Source of the DNA: Pseudomonadales bacterium
Lineage (GTDB): Bacteria > Pseudomonadota > Gammaproteobacteria > Pseudomonadales > Azotimanducaceae
DNA length: 64,000 nucleotides
Assembly (NCBI GenBank): GCA_029251375.1
Contig: JAQXDL010000023.1
Coordinates: 1-64,000 of the forward strand
Direction of reading: 5' to 3'
In this document: positions 17,137 to 26,460 of the stretch, in pieces
How the letters are laid out: each line of letters begins with the position of its first letter
Position numbering within the stretch: position 1 is the stretch's first letter
Program-made: the position numbers and the translations under genes
The notes under the pieces: model-generated
Databases searched by the model: none
Seen by the model: the letters and a program-made list of their open reading frames with translations, nothing else
Told to the model about the DNA's origin: nothing

Positions 17137-17700
17137 CTAATTCAGGTGGTCAGACAGAATCTCATAAAGTTCGGGCCGATTTTGCTTGATCTCTTCCACG
17201 GTTAAACCTTCGAGCGAATGTGGATACTTCAACCAGGCTTCGGTTTCATGCAGGTAATACTCAGGTACCCGATCGGTCTGATTTCGAGTTGGTTTGTAGT
17301 AAGGCACAGCGACTCTGATATCTTGCGGTGCGTTGAGCCGGGTTCGCTCCTTCAGGTGCTCAATCACCGTGTTGATGGTGTGACCGGTATCAAATACGTC
17401 ATCAACAATCAGGAGCTTGTCCTCGTGGGTGAGGTTTTTCACCAAATAGCTCAAACCATGAACCCGAATTTCAGAAGACCGACCATCAATACCGCTATAG
17501 GAGGAAGTGCGGATCGCAATGTGATCTGTTTCAATACCTGAATAGGCAAGCAGTTCTTGCACAGCAATACCCATCGGCGTGCCACCGCGCCAGATGGCAA
17601 TGATGACGGTTGGCTCAAAACCACTCGCAACAATCTTGGCACCGAGCTTGAAGGAATCTTCGAGCAGTTCCTGGGCGGAAAGGTAGGTTTTCGTTGTCAT
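17137..17700 (-). CDS. Purine-type phosphoribosyltransferase (paralogue 1)
   Basis: A 187-residue type I phosphoribosyltransferase. The PRPP-binding loop is LLIVDDVFDTGHTIN with Asp100, Asp101 and the presumed base-activating Asp104; an IWRGGTPMGIAVQE strand near residue 36 supplies the pyrophosphate loop, and PYYKPTRN near 130 lies in the base-recognition half. It would join hypoxanthine, guanine or xanthine to PRPP for salvage. It belongs to a set of three similar proteins in this window (also 20931-21524 and 59778-60359) and is the copy with the most canonical motif. It is monocistronic with the CoA-transferase gene upstream by 171 bases. Confidence 0.85.
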   Translation of the reverse strand: MTTKTYLSAQELLEDSFKLGAKIVASGFEPTVIIAIWRGGTPMGIAVQELLAYSGIETDHIAIRTSSYSGIDGRSSEIRVHGLSYLVKNLTHEDKLLIVDDVFDTGHTINTVIEHLKERTRLNAPQDIRVAVPYYKPTRNQTDRVPEYYLHETEAWLKYPHSLEGLTVEEIKQNRPELYEILSDHLN

Positions 17701-17871
17701 ATGCGGTCAGTTACTGCTCTTAGGTTTTATGGTTTTTATCGTTGTTCTATTACTGATCTATCATCGTTTTATCAGTTCGATTGTAATCGTTTAACTGTTT
17801 TCAGTCAGCTTTAACAGTCTCACAAGCGGTTCTATTCTCTTCCATTTTGCTCTTTTCCATTTTGTTCTCTT

Positions 17872-19062
17872 CTAGGAAATCACACCTGTCGACGTAAGCA
17901 CATCAAGTCTGTCAGCACTCACACCAAAGGATTTCAGTGCCGAATGGGTATGCTCACCGTGGGCCGGACAGGGGTTGCCAGGCTGCGACACTTCACCGCC
18001 GAACCGCGCCGGCGACTTCATCATTCTTACTGCACCCATCAATGGATGATCCTGCACCTGCAATGATTCGTTAGCGTGCAACTGTTCCTGCGACAAAGCT
18101 TCATCTAAAGTATGGCACTTCGCACAGGGCACATCGTTAGCCTGCAGTTTTTGCAGGGCTTGATCCGTTGTCATGGCAAGGAAGGTATCGCTAAGTATCG
18201 CACGATATGCGTCCATATTGGCGAACAGTGCTTCCATCGTATTAAACCGGTCATCCTGCATAAGATGCTCCATGCCTACCGCACTCAAAACTCCGGCCCG
18301 CTGCTTGTCAGTCGCCGCAGACATTGTGATACCGCCATCAGAGGTTTGCGTTAACTGATACATAAGGTCCGTCAGCAAAGGCTGGTCTTCAATATCGTCA
18401 TCAAGCAAGGTGTGGTTTTGATAGGCATCAGGAAACATAAAAAATAGACCGGCATCAAGCATGGATAGATCAATATGCTGACCCACTTGGGTTTTCTCAC
18501 GCATATACAGCGCACTTGTTACGGCTTGGCATGCCGTATAGCCGGTCAGTTTGTCGCACATAAGGCTGCGAATAAACTCAGGTGCATCAGTGCCCTGTGC
18601 GGCGGTCATACCAGTATGGGCTTGAATGACCGGATCGTACGCAGGCGCTGCACTCAGTGGTCCCTGGTGACCGAAGCCTGAAATCGCCATATAGATCAGT
18701 TTTGGATTCAAGCCACGCAGTTTTTCACTGCCTAGATTAAGCTTGTCCATGACACCCGGTCGAAAGTTGTGAATAACCACATCGACATCGCTTATCAGAT
18801 CGCTAAGCATTGCCTGACCCGCTTCGGTTTTGATATCGACCCGAATCGATTCTTTGCCGCGATTACAATTCGCAAACAAACTCGAAATACCGCCTTTGGA
18901 CGTGCCGATGTAACGCATGGGATCACCCATGTCGATGGGCTCGACCTTAATGACCCTTGCACCCTGTTCAGCCATCATCATCGCCGCCAGTGCGGCGGTG
19001 ATCATGGTTGAGAATTCGAGTACGGTAACGCCTTCAAGTGGTTTCACAACAGATTCCCTCAA
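17872..19062 (-). CDS. CaiB/BaiF-family CoA-transferase
   Basis: A 396-residue class III CoA-transferase. The N-terminal VKPLEGVTVLEFSTMITAALAAMMMAEQGARVIKVEP segment is typical, as is VVIHNFRPGVMDKLNLG near residue 98. The catalytic Asp is expected in LMCDKLTGYTA near residue 170. The fold swaps CoA between carboxylic acids; common substrates are carnitine, oxalate, bile-acid or methylacyl CoA esters, none of which can be singled out here. The gene diverges from selO over a 212-bp gap. Confidence 0.9.
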   Translation of the reverse strand: MRESVVKPLEGVTVLEFSTMITAALAAMMMAEQGARVIKVEPIDMGDPMRYIGTSKGGISSLFANCNRGKESIRVDIKTEAGQAMLSDLISDVDVVIHNFRPGVMDKLNLGSEKLRGLNPKLIYMAISGFGHQGPLSAAPAYDPVIQAHTGMTAAQGTDAPEFIRSLMCDKLTGYTACQAVTSALYMREKTQVGQHIDLSMLDAGLFFMFPDAYQNHTLLDDDIEDQPLLTDLMYQLTQTSDGGITMSAATDKQRAGVLSAVGMEHLMQDDRFNTMEALFANMDAYRAILSDTFLAMTTDQALQKLQANDVPCAKCHTLDEALSQEQLHANESLQVQDHPLMGAVRMMKSPARFGGEVSQPGNPCPAHGEHTHSALKSFGVSADRLDVLTSTGVIS

Positions 19063-19274
19063 GTTATAGAATAAGATGTCTCAAATTTACTTTAGCTTTA
19101 ACTATCGATATCGCTCGCTACTGTATCAATGATAATCATCACATGCTCGTGTTTAGCCTTGGCGACGGTTATTTTCCGGTATTGCTGCCTGCCAGATTCA
19201 TAAATGTTGAACGAATCTTCCCCCTCAACTTGATGGATTGGTTATCATTGAATGATATTGATCTGTAGAGCGCT

Positions 19275-20786
19275 ATGACCATGCCCCGTCCCATCAACTT
19301 CGACAATAGCTACGCCCGATTGCCTGAAAAGTTTTACCAACATCAGTCGCCGGTGCCGGTGACGTCGCCTGCACATATTAGGATAAACCACGACTTAGCG
19401 GACATGCTCGGCATCGATACCGAATGGCTAGACTCAACCGATGGCTTACAGGTACTCGCTGGCAATGCGATACCGGAAGGTTCAGACCCTATTGCAACGG
19501 TTTATGCAGCCCACCAGTTTGGCAACTGGAATCCACAACTTGGCGATGGGCGTGCGGTGCTGCTGGGTGAGGTTATCAGCAAGGATGGCAATCGATACGA
19601 TCTACAACTGAAGGGCTCTGGTCCAACACCCTACTCTCGCGGTGGCGATGGTCGCGCACCATTGGGTCCTGTATTGCGAGAATACATTGTCTGTGAAGCC
19701 ATGTTTGCACTCGGCGTGCCGACATCACGCAGCCTAGCGGCGGTCACAACCGGCGAACAGGTATACCGAGATGAAGCGCAACCTGGCGCTGTGCTGACCC
19801 GCGTCGCAAAAAGTCATATCCGTATCGGCACCTTTCAATTTTTTGCCGCCAAGGGCGACACGGATGCTCTAAAAAGTTTAGCCGATCACGTCATTGAACG
19901 GCACTACCCCGAAGCATTAGAATTTGAAAACCCCTACCAAGGTCTTCTAAAAGGCGTCATTGAAAACACGGCGTATCTTGTGTCCCGGTGGCAGCAATTC
20001 GGATTCATTCACGGCGTGATGAATACTGACAACATGTTGATCTCTGGCGAAACCGTTGACTATGGACCCTGCGCCTTCATGGATGCCTATCATCCAGAGG
20101 CTGTGTTCAGTTCGATTGATGTTGGTGGTCGTTATGCGTTTCAAAACCAGCCCAAAATTGCCCATTGGAATCTCGCCAACTTCGCGCAGTGCTTGATGCC
20201 TTTGCTCGCGCTAAATGCTGATGCTGATGCAAACACAAGTACGAACACGGATGGCCCATCAGACGAGGACGATCCAGCACTAAAACTCGCAAGGACGGAA
20301 CTCGATAAGTTTCCTGATATTTTCTACACGCACCACCGGCAAGCCATGGCCGCCAAAATCGGCATCAGCAAACCTGATGAAACGACCGATGAGTTGGTTC
20401 GCGATCTGCTGGCACTGATGGCGCAAGAACAGCAAGATTACACATTAACCTTCGCTTCGCTGGCGCGACACATCGAAAGCCCAACAGATGACAACAACGC
20501 AGACACCCTGCCCGATGCCTTTGCACCTTGGCTGACCCGTTGGCTGAACGTCATTGACGATACAAGCGCCAGCCTGCAATTGATGCTGCGGACAAACCCA
20601 CAGATTATCCCGCGCAACCATCGCATCGAAGAAGCCATACAAGCGGCAACCCTGGGTAACTTTGAGCCATTCCACACATTGGTTGAGCGACTAAAAAATC
20701 CATTTGACTCAGCCCTCGCCTCGTCTGAATATGCACTTGCGCCGATGCCGGACCAGCAGGTACAACGCACGTTTTGTGGCACCTGA
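19275..20786 (+). CDS. selO: SelO/YdiU protein adenylyltransferase (pseudokinase)
   Basis: A 503-residue YdiU/SelO protein, which transfers AMP from ATP to protein hydroxyls and has been linked to redox stress. Signatures: YAAHQFGNWNPQLGDGRAVLLGE near residue 77, LKGSGPTPYSRGGDGRAPLGPVLREYI near 115, GVPTSRSLAAVTTGE near 150, HGVMNTDNMLISG near 245 (catalytic loop) and DYGPCAFMDAY (metal-binding Asp). It ends in TFCGT, with Cys in the position where animal homologues have selenocysteine. A low-complexity insert rich in Asp, Asn and Thr near residues 315-335 (NADADANT..) lengthens it over the usual ~480 residues. Confidence 0.95.
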   Translation: MTMPRPINFDNSYARLPEKFYQHQSPVPVTSPAHIRINHDLADMLGIDTEWLDSTDGLQVLAGNAIPEGSDPIATVYAAHQFGNWNPQLGDGRAVLLGEVISKDGNRYDLQLKGSGPTPYSRGGDGRAPLGPVLREYIVCEAMFALGVPTSRSLAAVTTGEQVYRDEAQPGAVLTRVAKSHIRIGTFQFFAAKGDTDALKSLADHVIERHYPEALEFENPYQGLLKGVIENTAYLVSRWQQFGFIHGVMNTDNMLISGETVDYGPCAFMDAYHPEAVFSSIDVGGRYAFQNQPKIAHWNLANFAQCLMPLLALNADADANTSTNTDGPSDEDDPALKLARTELDKFPDIFYTHHRQAMAAKIGISKPDETTDELVRDLLALMAQEQQDYTLTFASLARHIESPTDDNNADTLPDAFAPWLTRWLNVIDDTSASLQLMLRTNPQIIPRNHRIEEAIQAATLGNFEPFHTLVERLKNPFDSALASSEYALAPMPDQQVQRTFCGT

Positions 20787-20930
20787 CATAGATGCAAACA
20801 GATGCCTAATCAATGCCAAAGGGCATAACCTTTACACAAGCATCATCGTTGATTGTCGGCCTCAAGCAACGATTGACCATTTACTCGCAACAATTAACAA
20901 TTAAAGATTACTTAAGGCTCCGGAGTCACC

Positions 20931-21524
20931 ATGACAAACCAGCAGAAGCAATTTGTACAAGAGGAAGATCTCTTGAACGACGCTTATCGTCTTGCAGTGA
21001 AGATATTCGAAAGTGGTTTTCGACCGGACTTTATCGTTGGCATTTGGCGAGGCGGTTCAACCGTCGGCATTTACGTTCAAGAATGCCTACAATACCTTGG
21101 GGTTGAAACAGACCACATTGCCATTCGTACTTCTTATCGAGGTATGGATGATTACCTGAAGAAAATTGACGCGGTAGAGAATATTCGCGTTCATGGCTTA
21201 AAATATTTATACGAAAACCTTAACCGAGATGACAAGCTGCTGATCGTTGATGACGTTTTCGGCACAGGGAAAAATGTCAGCGCGGTGATCAATCGGCTCG
21301 AAGACAAGTTGAAAAGGAACATGCCGGAAGACGTGCGATTGGCCATGCCTTATTACAAACCCTCAAAAAACAAATCCAACCGCAAACCGGACTATTATTT
21401 ACACGAAACGGATCAGTGGTTAGTCCTACCTTACGAGCTCACCGGTCTAAGCGTCGAGGAAATACAAAAAAGCAAAGCTTGGATGATGCCAATCCTCGAG
21501 CAATGTAAAGCCAGCAGTGGCTAG
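20931..21524 (+). CDS. Phosphoribosyltransferase paralogue 2 with altered PRPP loop
   Basis: A 197-residue relative of the proteins at 17137 and 59778, sharing IWRGG, VETDHIAIRTS, VHGLKYL, MPYYKPS and YYLHETDQWL. The PRPP loop is IVDDVFGTGKNVSA: the acidic pair Asp107-Asp108 is kept, but the Asp that normally precedes Thr-Gly (three residues after the pair) is Gly111, and the following Thr is Asn. In purine phosphoribosyltransferases that Asp assists catalysis at N7 of the base, so activity may be altered or lost (inference). A GGAG site precedes the ATG. The gene follows selO by 144 bases and converges on the M20 peptidase gene. Confidence 0.82.
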   Translation: MTNQQKQFVQEEDLLNDAYRLAVKIFESGFRPDFIVGIWRGGSTVGIYVQECLQYLGVETDHIAIRTSYRGMDDYLKKIDAVENIRVHGLKYLYENLNRDDKLLIVDDVFGTGKNVSAVINRLEDKLKRNMPEDVRLAMPYYKPSKNKSNRKPDYYLHETDQWLVLPYELTGLSVEEIQKSKAWMMPILEQCKASSG

Positions 21525-21549
21525 GTCAACACGTTAAAGCGTTTGACCT
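21523..21549. terminator. Possible bidirectional hairpin between convergent genes
   Basis: AGGTCAA (21523-21529) pairs with TTGACCT (21543-21549), with CG/CG extending into the loop. It spans the nine-base gap and both stop codons. There is no T-run, so termination is uncertain. Confidence 0.4.
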
Positions 21550-22949
21550 GATGTTGCATCCAGCGGCGACGTTAGCGTGCGCACCAGTTGATCTAAGAAC
21601 ACAGACCCATCGTGAAATGAACGGATTAAAATACGCTCATCGCGGCCGTGGATTCTCGTCTCGCCTGCCGTATTGAAGATGCCTGAAACGCCGTACACAG
21701 GCATACCGGCATTACGGAAGAACAACGCATCGGTTGCACCGGTTGTCATTGATGGCACGACCAACGCATCTGGCCACATTACAGCGGTGATGCTAGTAAC
21801 CGCATCAACAATCTCACTTGATAAGGGTGATGCATCACTTGATAAGCCTTCAAAAACCGGTTCAATAGCGACTTCGTTATCAGCAATTACGTCACTCAAT
21901 ACGGTCATGATTTGCTTAAAGTCGCTGCCTGGCATCAGGCGACAATTTACCTTTGCCATCGCCCGTTGCGGTAATGCATTCTCGGCATGCCCAGCCTCTA
22001 CCTGGGTCGCTATACACGTGGTGCGTAGCAGGGGATTGACAGAGGATATTTTCTCAAAGTGCGCGATGCTTTGCTCAGCAGGGGGTGTTTGCAGCAAACC
22101 GCGCATCAGGCTTGACTCGGGTTCAGTGCGGGTTTGAGCGGTCGCTTCAAAATACGCCCTTGTTGTTTCGTTCAACTCTACCGGAAACTGAAAGTCGTCT
22201 ATCCTCAATAAGGCTCGGGCCAGTTGATAAATCGCGTTCTTTTTCTCGGGTCTTGAACTGTGTCCACCAGGATTCGTGACTTCGAGTTGAAAAGACTGGT
22301 AGATTTTTTGTGCAGATTCGATCGCGTGAATCGTGAATTTGCCATCTTCGATCACACCAACACCGCCTTCGTTGATGACAAAGTCTGCTTCAATCAAATC
22401 ACGATGATGTTTAAGAAGGTACATGACACCATTGTTGGGGCCGCCCTCTTCATCTGCTGTTAGAACAACAATAATATCCCGATTGGGTTGATAGCCCTGC
22501 TGCTTCATACGAATCAGGTTAGCGATATGAATCGCCGCTTCGTTCTTATCATCCATCGTGCCGCGGCCATAGTAATGATCACCCTCTGTAATAAAAGTGA
22601 ACGGATCTTTACCCCAGTCCTCTGGGTTGGCTTCAACAACATCAATGTGTGATAACAACAGAATAGGCCCATAACTGGGTTCTGGACTCCTCAAACGAAC
22701 GACTAGATTCGCCTTGCGATCCGCCATCTTAATGACATGAATATCCTCGTCGCTAAACCCCGCTTGGCGTAATTTTTTCGCAACCAGTTCGGCCGCTTCA
22801 AGAGTACTGCCTGACGACTGGGTCGTGTTTATCTCGATCAGCTGTTTGAACAGATCTAACGTGAATTGCTGATGCTCATCAAGTGCAGCAGCTGCGACGG
22901 GAAAGCTTAAAGAACAAAACAGAGCGAAACACAGTAGTAACGATTTCAT
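21534..22949 (-). CDS. Exported M20-family metallopeptidase/deacylase
   Basis: 471 residues from the ATG at 22949, chosen because it opens a clean signal peptide (MKSLLLCFALF.., cleavage near AAA). The M20 zinc-site motifs are LLLSHIDVVEANPEDW near residue 83, YGRGTMDDK near 113 with the bridging Asp, ADEEGG near 147 with the catalytic Glu pair, and a C-terminal HGRDER. It belongs to the ArgE/DapE/carboxypeptidase G2 group and would hydrolyse peptides or N-acyl amino acids in the periplasm. The frame extends upstream to 23036 but that part is not signal-like. It follows the epimerase gene by 131 bases. Confidence 0.88.
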   Translation of the reverse strand: MKSLLLCFALFCSLSFPVAAAALDEHQQFTLDLFKQLIEINTTQSSGSTLEAAELVAKKLRQAGFSDEDIHVIKMADRKANLVVRLRSPEPSYGPILLLSHIDVVEANPEDWGKDPFTFITEGDHYYGRGTMDDKNEAAIHIANLIRMKQQGYQPNRDIIVVLTADEEGGPNNGVMYLLKHHRDLIEADFVINEGGVGVIEDGKFTIHAIESAQKIYQSFQLEVTNPGGHSSRPEKKNAIYQLARALLRIDDFQFPVELNETTRAYFEATAQTRTEPESSLMRGLLQTPPAEQSIAHFEKISSVNPLLRTTCIATQVEAGHAENALPQRAMAKVNCRLMPGSDFKQIMTVLSDVIADNEVAIEPVFEGLSSDASPLSSEIVDAVTSITAVMWPDALVVPSMTTGATDALFFRNAGMPVYGVSGIFNTAGETRIHGRDERILIRSFHDGSVFLDQLVRTLTSPLDATSGQTL

Positions 22950-23080
22950 TGCAGTAGGAACCTTTTTTATGACAATACACAATGGATTAAGTCCGTCGAT
23001 AGACCTGCTACCAAGACCAGACAATAAGGTTAGCATAGCCTTGGATCAGCGATGCTTCGACGACGACAGCACCAAACAAA

Positions 23081-24073
23081 CTACTCTAAAGGATATGGGC
23101 CATCCTCAAATACTTCATCATGATAGCCTTTTACGCCAATTTTGTGGGTCAATGGACTACGCCAGTCTTGCCCTGAGGCAAGCTGAGCAAGCGCATATTT
23201 GAACGTATAGACCGGCTGCCAACCTAACTGTTGTCTGGCTCGATCGTTAACATAGACGCGGTCAGCTTCAGCAAACATATGCCAACCGAGCTTCTTATAT
23301 AACGCTTTATATTCGGGCACATATTTTTCAACGACGTTGGGCATTTGCGTGCGTAACGTAGACAAATCCTCAGGTTTAAAAGGCGGCGTTGCGCTGATGA
23401 TAAATTTTTCGAAGCCAATCCGCTGGGCTTTTTGTGCCGCAAGCAAATGTGCGTCGACGCAATCTTGAATGTCGACGCGACGATACAACAGCTCATTTAC
23501 TTTTGTGTTGTCGCTGGCAAACAGCGCACGTTTATCCGCATCATCGTCATCCTCGGGGAAGAAACGCGACGTTCTCAGCACCAAACAAGGTAAGCCAAAC
23601 TGACGATGAAACAACGCACAAAGCTCCTCCGCCGCTAGCTTGGTAATGCCATAAATATTCTTCGGCACTGGCACGACGTCTTCCGTAATCCAAGCTGCCG
23701 GTGATGTCAGCGGCGGTCTTAAAGCATTGCCGAAGGTACTTGTCGTACTGGTAAAAATAAACTGTTCGACCTTCGCCGCCACGGCCGCTTCCAACAACGT
23801 CAGAGTGCCCTGAATGTTAGTCTCAACAAACTGACTTTTGGAATGGGTGCCGACGTGCGGCTTATGCAAAGTCGCCGTGTGAAACACCGTGCTAACACCT
23901 TGCATGCATTCGGCCACCAAGGCCGCATCAGCAACACTACCAACAACGGTTGTATAGGGTGACTCAACCACATCTAAGCCGATCAGTTCATATGCCTGTG
24001 CTGGCTCCGCCGCAAGGGACTGCAGCAATGCTTCGCCGAGATGGCCGGCGCTACCTGTTACCAATATTTTCAT
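23081..24073 (-). CDS. NAD(P)-dependent epimerase/dehydratase
   Basis: A 330-residue extended SDR protein with the Rossmann motif VTGSAGHLGEAL at residues 5-16, DVVES giving the acidic cofactor residue near 35, STTSTFG near 124 and the catalytic YGITK near 148. It resembles UDP-sugar epimerases and hopanoid-associated reductases but carries no feature that decides between them. It sits upstream of the M20 peptidase on the same strand and may share its transcript. Confidence 0.88.
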   Translation of the reverse strand: MKILVTGSAGHLGEALLQSLAAEPAQAYELIGLDVVESPYTTVVGSVADAALVAECMQGVSTVFHTATLHKPHVGTHSKSQFVETNIQGTLTLLEAAVAAKVEQFIFTSTTSTFGNALRPPLTSPAAWITEDVVPVPKNIYGITKLAAEELCALFHRQFGLPCLVLRTSRFFPEDDDDADKRALFASDNTKVNELLYRRVDIQDCVDAHLLAAQKAQRIGFEKFIISATPPFKPEDLSTLRTQMPNVVEKYVPEYKALYKKLGWHMFAEADRVYVNDRARQQLGWQPVYTFKYALAQLASGQDWRSPLTHKIGVKGYHDEVFEDGPYPLE

Positions 24074-24116
24074 TTACACTTTTCTATTTTATTGTTTTCT
24101 CTGTTAACGAGCGTGA

Positions 24117-24521
24117 TTAACGCGAAGTCTTTGCACTGAGAAAATCCCCGAGACCCATCATGTAACCATCCCAGCCACCATCATGATTAGTGACACTTGC
24201 CTGTGAGGTAAATCCACTATGATGAATCGTAATCGTTGTACCTGCGGCCGTTGGCTCGAAACGCACATCGATCTCGGTAACTTCGCCATCACCATTCCAC
24301 TCCCAAGTATAAACAACCCGTTCACCGGGTTCGACGAGGGAAAATTTTCCTTCGTTTTTACCAGAGAACTCGGGCGTGTCCATTAGAAGTCGATAATGTC
24401 CACCCACAACCGGCTCTATGTCCATGGCTGTTGCGGGCGGGATCACCGTATTGGAAGAGACCCAAGCGTGGTAGACAACATTTACATCAAAGGGCACCTC
24501 ATAGCACTTGGTCAATTCCAT
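24117..24521 (-). CDS. SRPBCC/AHSA1-domain protein
   Basis: A 134-residue START-like protein of the Aha1 C-terminal type. Typical elements are the N-terminal CYEVPFDVNVVYHAWVS, VGGHYRLLM near residue 43, GERVVYTWEWNGDGEVTEIDVRFEP near 65-90 and a C-terminal DGGWDGYMMGLGDFL. Members bind hydrophobic ligands or act as regulators or chaperone helpers. It lies 23 bases after ureG on the same strand, so it may be cotranscribed with the urease accessory genes, though the family has no known urease role. Confidence 0.82.
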   Translation of the reverse strand: MELTKCYEVPFDVNVVYHAWVSSNTVIPPATAMDIEPVVGGHYRLLMDTPEFSGKNEGKFSLVEPGERVVYTWEWNGDGEVTEIDVRFEPTAAGTTITIHHSGFTSQASVTNHDGGWDGYMMGLGDFLSAKTSR

Positions 24522-24544
24522 CTGCCTTCCTTTGGGTTAATCAC

Positions 24545-25156
24545 TCAAGCAGATAAAACACCCGCTTGACGGATAAAAGCAACTATTTCCGCGAGACCCT
24601 TCTGGGTCGTGATATTGGCAAACACAAACGGCCTGTCGCCGCGCATTTTCTTCGCATCACGATCCATCACACTGAGATCAGCGCCGACCATCGGTGCTAA
24701 GTCTGTCTTATTAATAATCAGCAAGTCCGATTTTGTTATGCCTGGACCACCCTTGCGAGGAATCTTGTCACCGGCAGAGACATCAATCACGTAGAGCGTC
24801 AAATCAGAAAGCTCAGGGCTGAAGGTCGCAGCTAGATTATCGCCGCCACTCTCAATGATGATCATGTCCAGATCAGGAAAGCGTTGACACAGTTCGTCCA
24901 CTGCAACTAGATTGATTGAGGCATCCTCTCGAATAGCCGTATGCGGACAGCCACCTGTTTCAACGCCGACAATACGTGCCGGATCAAGCGCCTGATGTCG
25001 CAACAAAAAGTCTGCATCTTCTCGCGTGTAGATATCGTTAGTGATCACGGCGATATCCAGCATACCTCGTAACTCTCGGCAAAGCTCTTTGACCAATGCT
25101 GTTTTACCCGATCCTACCGGACCGCCGATACCCAATCGTAAGGGTGGCTTTTTCAT
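24545..25156 (-). CDS. ureG: Urease accessory GTPase UreG
   Basis: About 203 residues from the ATG at 25156. UreG is the SIMIBI-class GTPase that delivers nickel to urease. It has the P-loop [11 protein letters not shown], the nickel motif CPH in [15 protein letters not shown] near residue 70, the switch [17 protein letters not shown] near 100 and the guanine motif NKTDLAP near 147. The open frame begins five codons further upstream with TTG; the ATG matches the family start [11 protein letters not shown]. It is separated from ureF by 132 bases. Confidence 0.96.
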   Translation of the reverse strand: MKKPPLRLGIGGPVGSGKTALVKELCRELRGMLDIAVITNDIYTREDADFLLRHQALDPARIVGVETGGCPHTAIREDASINLVAVDELCQRFPDLDMIIIESGGDNLAATFSPELSDLTLYVIDVSAGDKIPRKGGPGITKSDLLIINKTDLAPMVGADLSVMDRDAKKMRGDRPFVFANITTQKGLAEIVAFIRQAGVLSA

Positions 25157-25288
25157 ATCTTTATTACCCAAAATTGTTACCTGAAATTACTATTTAAAGT
25201 GCGGTATAAACCGCTATAAAAAATATCTCCTAACAATGCCGATCAACGTCAATGACCAATTGCGCGCCAGAACTGACATGCTGCGCTG

Positions 25289-25975
25289 CTAGGATCTAAA
25301 TAATCGCGTCGATTGTTTTTCATGCCAACTGGACAGGATTGCCAGTCCCGGCATGGACTGACCTAATTCGTCATCGGACAGATCCAACTCAATTGCATCA
25401 CTGATGGTGACAAACATACTCTCGAGAATACGTTGCGCATCGCTCTGGCCTATCGGTACTAACTTGGTTGCAACGCTAACCTGGTTCTCCACCCAACCGT
25501 AGGCAAACGCCGAGGTCAACTCAGAGGATGGTATGTCCCATACGCAACCCGCTAGGGCGAACTGACAGCAATAACCGGGTTTGTCCTTATGCCATATATC
25601 AGGCTGAATAATATTTAACGATTTAAGTAACCGTTTCATCGCTGCACCCATTTGCTGTTCCTCTTTGAGCAACTCACTGGTTTCTCTACTCGCCAATAAA
25701 AATTGATTCCAATACAGCACCCCCTGATCATCCTGGTTGCACCAGGCTTGATGTAGCCGCTTCATCACGGGGATGTCTAAGTAGCTAACGCTTTGCTCGA
25801 AAACCTCTTTAATCCACTTGCCCGCTGACTCAGCATCTGCAACAACACCTTCGTCGATCGCAGATTCAAGGCCTTGCGAATAGGCGAATGCGCCCACCGG
25901 CAGAGCGGGACTGGCAAGCCGCATCAGATTGAGCAATTTAACGGTGCTACCGCCTGCGGCTTTATCGCTAGTCAT
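25289..25975 (-). CDS. ureF: Urease accessory protein UreF
   Basis: About 228 residues from the ATG at 25975. UreF joins UreD and UreG in the apo-urease activation complex. It is recognised by LMRLASPALPVGAFAYSQGLESAIDEG near the N-terminus and a helical body (LASRETSELLKEEQQMG) as well as the conserved C-terminal PIGQSDAQRIL. The longer frame to 26065 would lie inside ureE in another frame; the ATG at 25975 overlaps the ureE stop by eight bases, which fits translational coupling. Confidence 0.94.
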   Translation of the reverse strand: MTSDKAAGGSTVKLLNLMRLASPALPVGAFAYSQGLESAIDEGVVADAESAGKWIKEVFEQSVSYLDIPVMKRLHQAWCNQDDQGVLYWNQFLLASRETSELLKEEQQMGAAMKRLLKSLNIIQPDIWHKDKPGYCCQFALAGCVWDIPSSELTSAFAYGWVENQVSVATKLVPIGQSDAQRILESMFVTISDAIELDLSDDELGQSMPGLAILSSWHEKQSTRLFRS

Positions 25976-26441
25976 GGTGGTGGTGACCGTGGGCGTTTTT
26001 TTTAGTCGCACTGTGATAAGCACCCGACTCAGGATCAAAGGGGGCGTCAACGTGCTGCACATCAAGCTTGAAAGATAAAATCATGGCATCAATGACATGA
26101 TCCTGTTGATAGCGAAGCCAACCACCACCAATCTGCAAAGGCAAATGTCGATTACCAAGGTGATAGGCCGCATGGATCAATGCTTCAGGGTCAGCGTGTA
26201 TCTCAGATACAGCTTCGTCCGCTGCCAGAATTTTGATTAGCCGACCTTCGCTGGACTGCAGTATTTCCCCATTGGCAATCACCCCGCCACGCTCCAAAAA
26301 CCATGCAATATCTTCATCTTGAGAATCCCTCGCCCGGCCACGACTCCGCGACCGATGCAGGTAATCCAGTTTCAGCGTCGACACCTTCAAAGTTTCCGAC
26401 TCGCTTAAGTCATCTCGCTTTATATAACATTCATGCAACAT
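25968..26441 (-). CDS. ureE: Urease nickel metallochaperone UreE
   Basis: About 157 residues from the ATG at 26441. UreE binds nickel and passes it to UreG. Features are LKLDYLHRSRSRGRARDSQDEDIAWFLERG near residue 22, AYHLGNRHLPLQI near 92 (the family's HLGNRH metal-site motif) and a His-rich tail ending HGHHHHD. The open frame runs 39 codons further into ureC, but those residues are unrelated to UreE. It starts 20 bases after the ureC stop. Confidence 0.95.
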   Translation of the reverse strand: MLHECYIKRDDLSESETLKVSTLKLDYLHRSRSRGRARDSQDEDIAWFLERGGVIANGEILQSSEGRLIKILAADEAVSEIHADPEALIHAAYHLGNRHLPLQIGGGWLRYQQDHVIDAMILSFKLDVQHVDAPFDPESGAYHSATKKNAHGHHHHD

Positions 26442-26460
26442 AATCTTTGACACCAATTTC

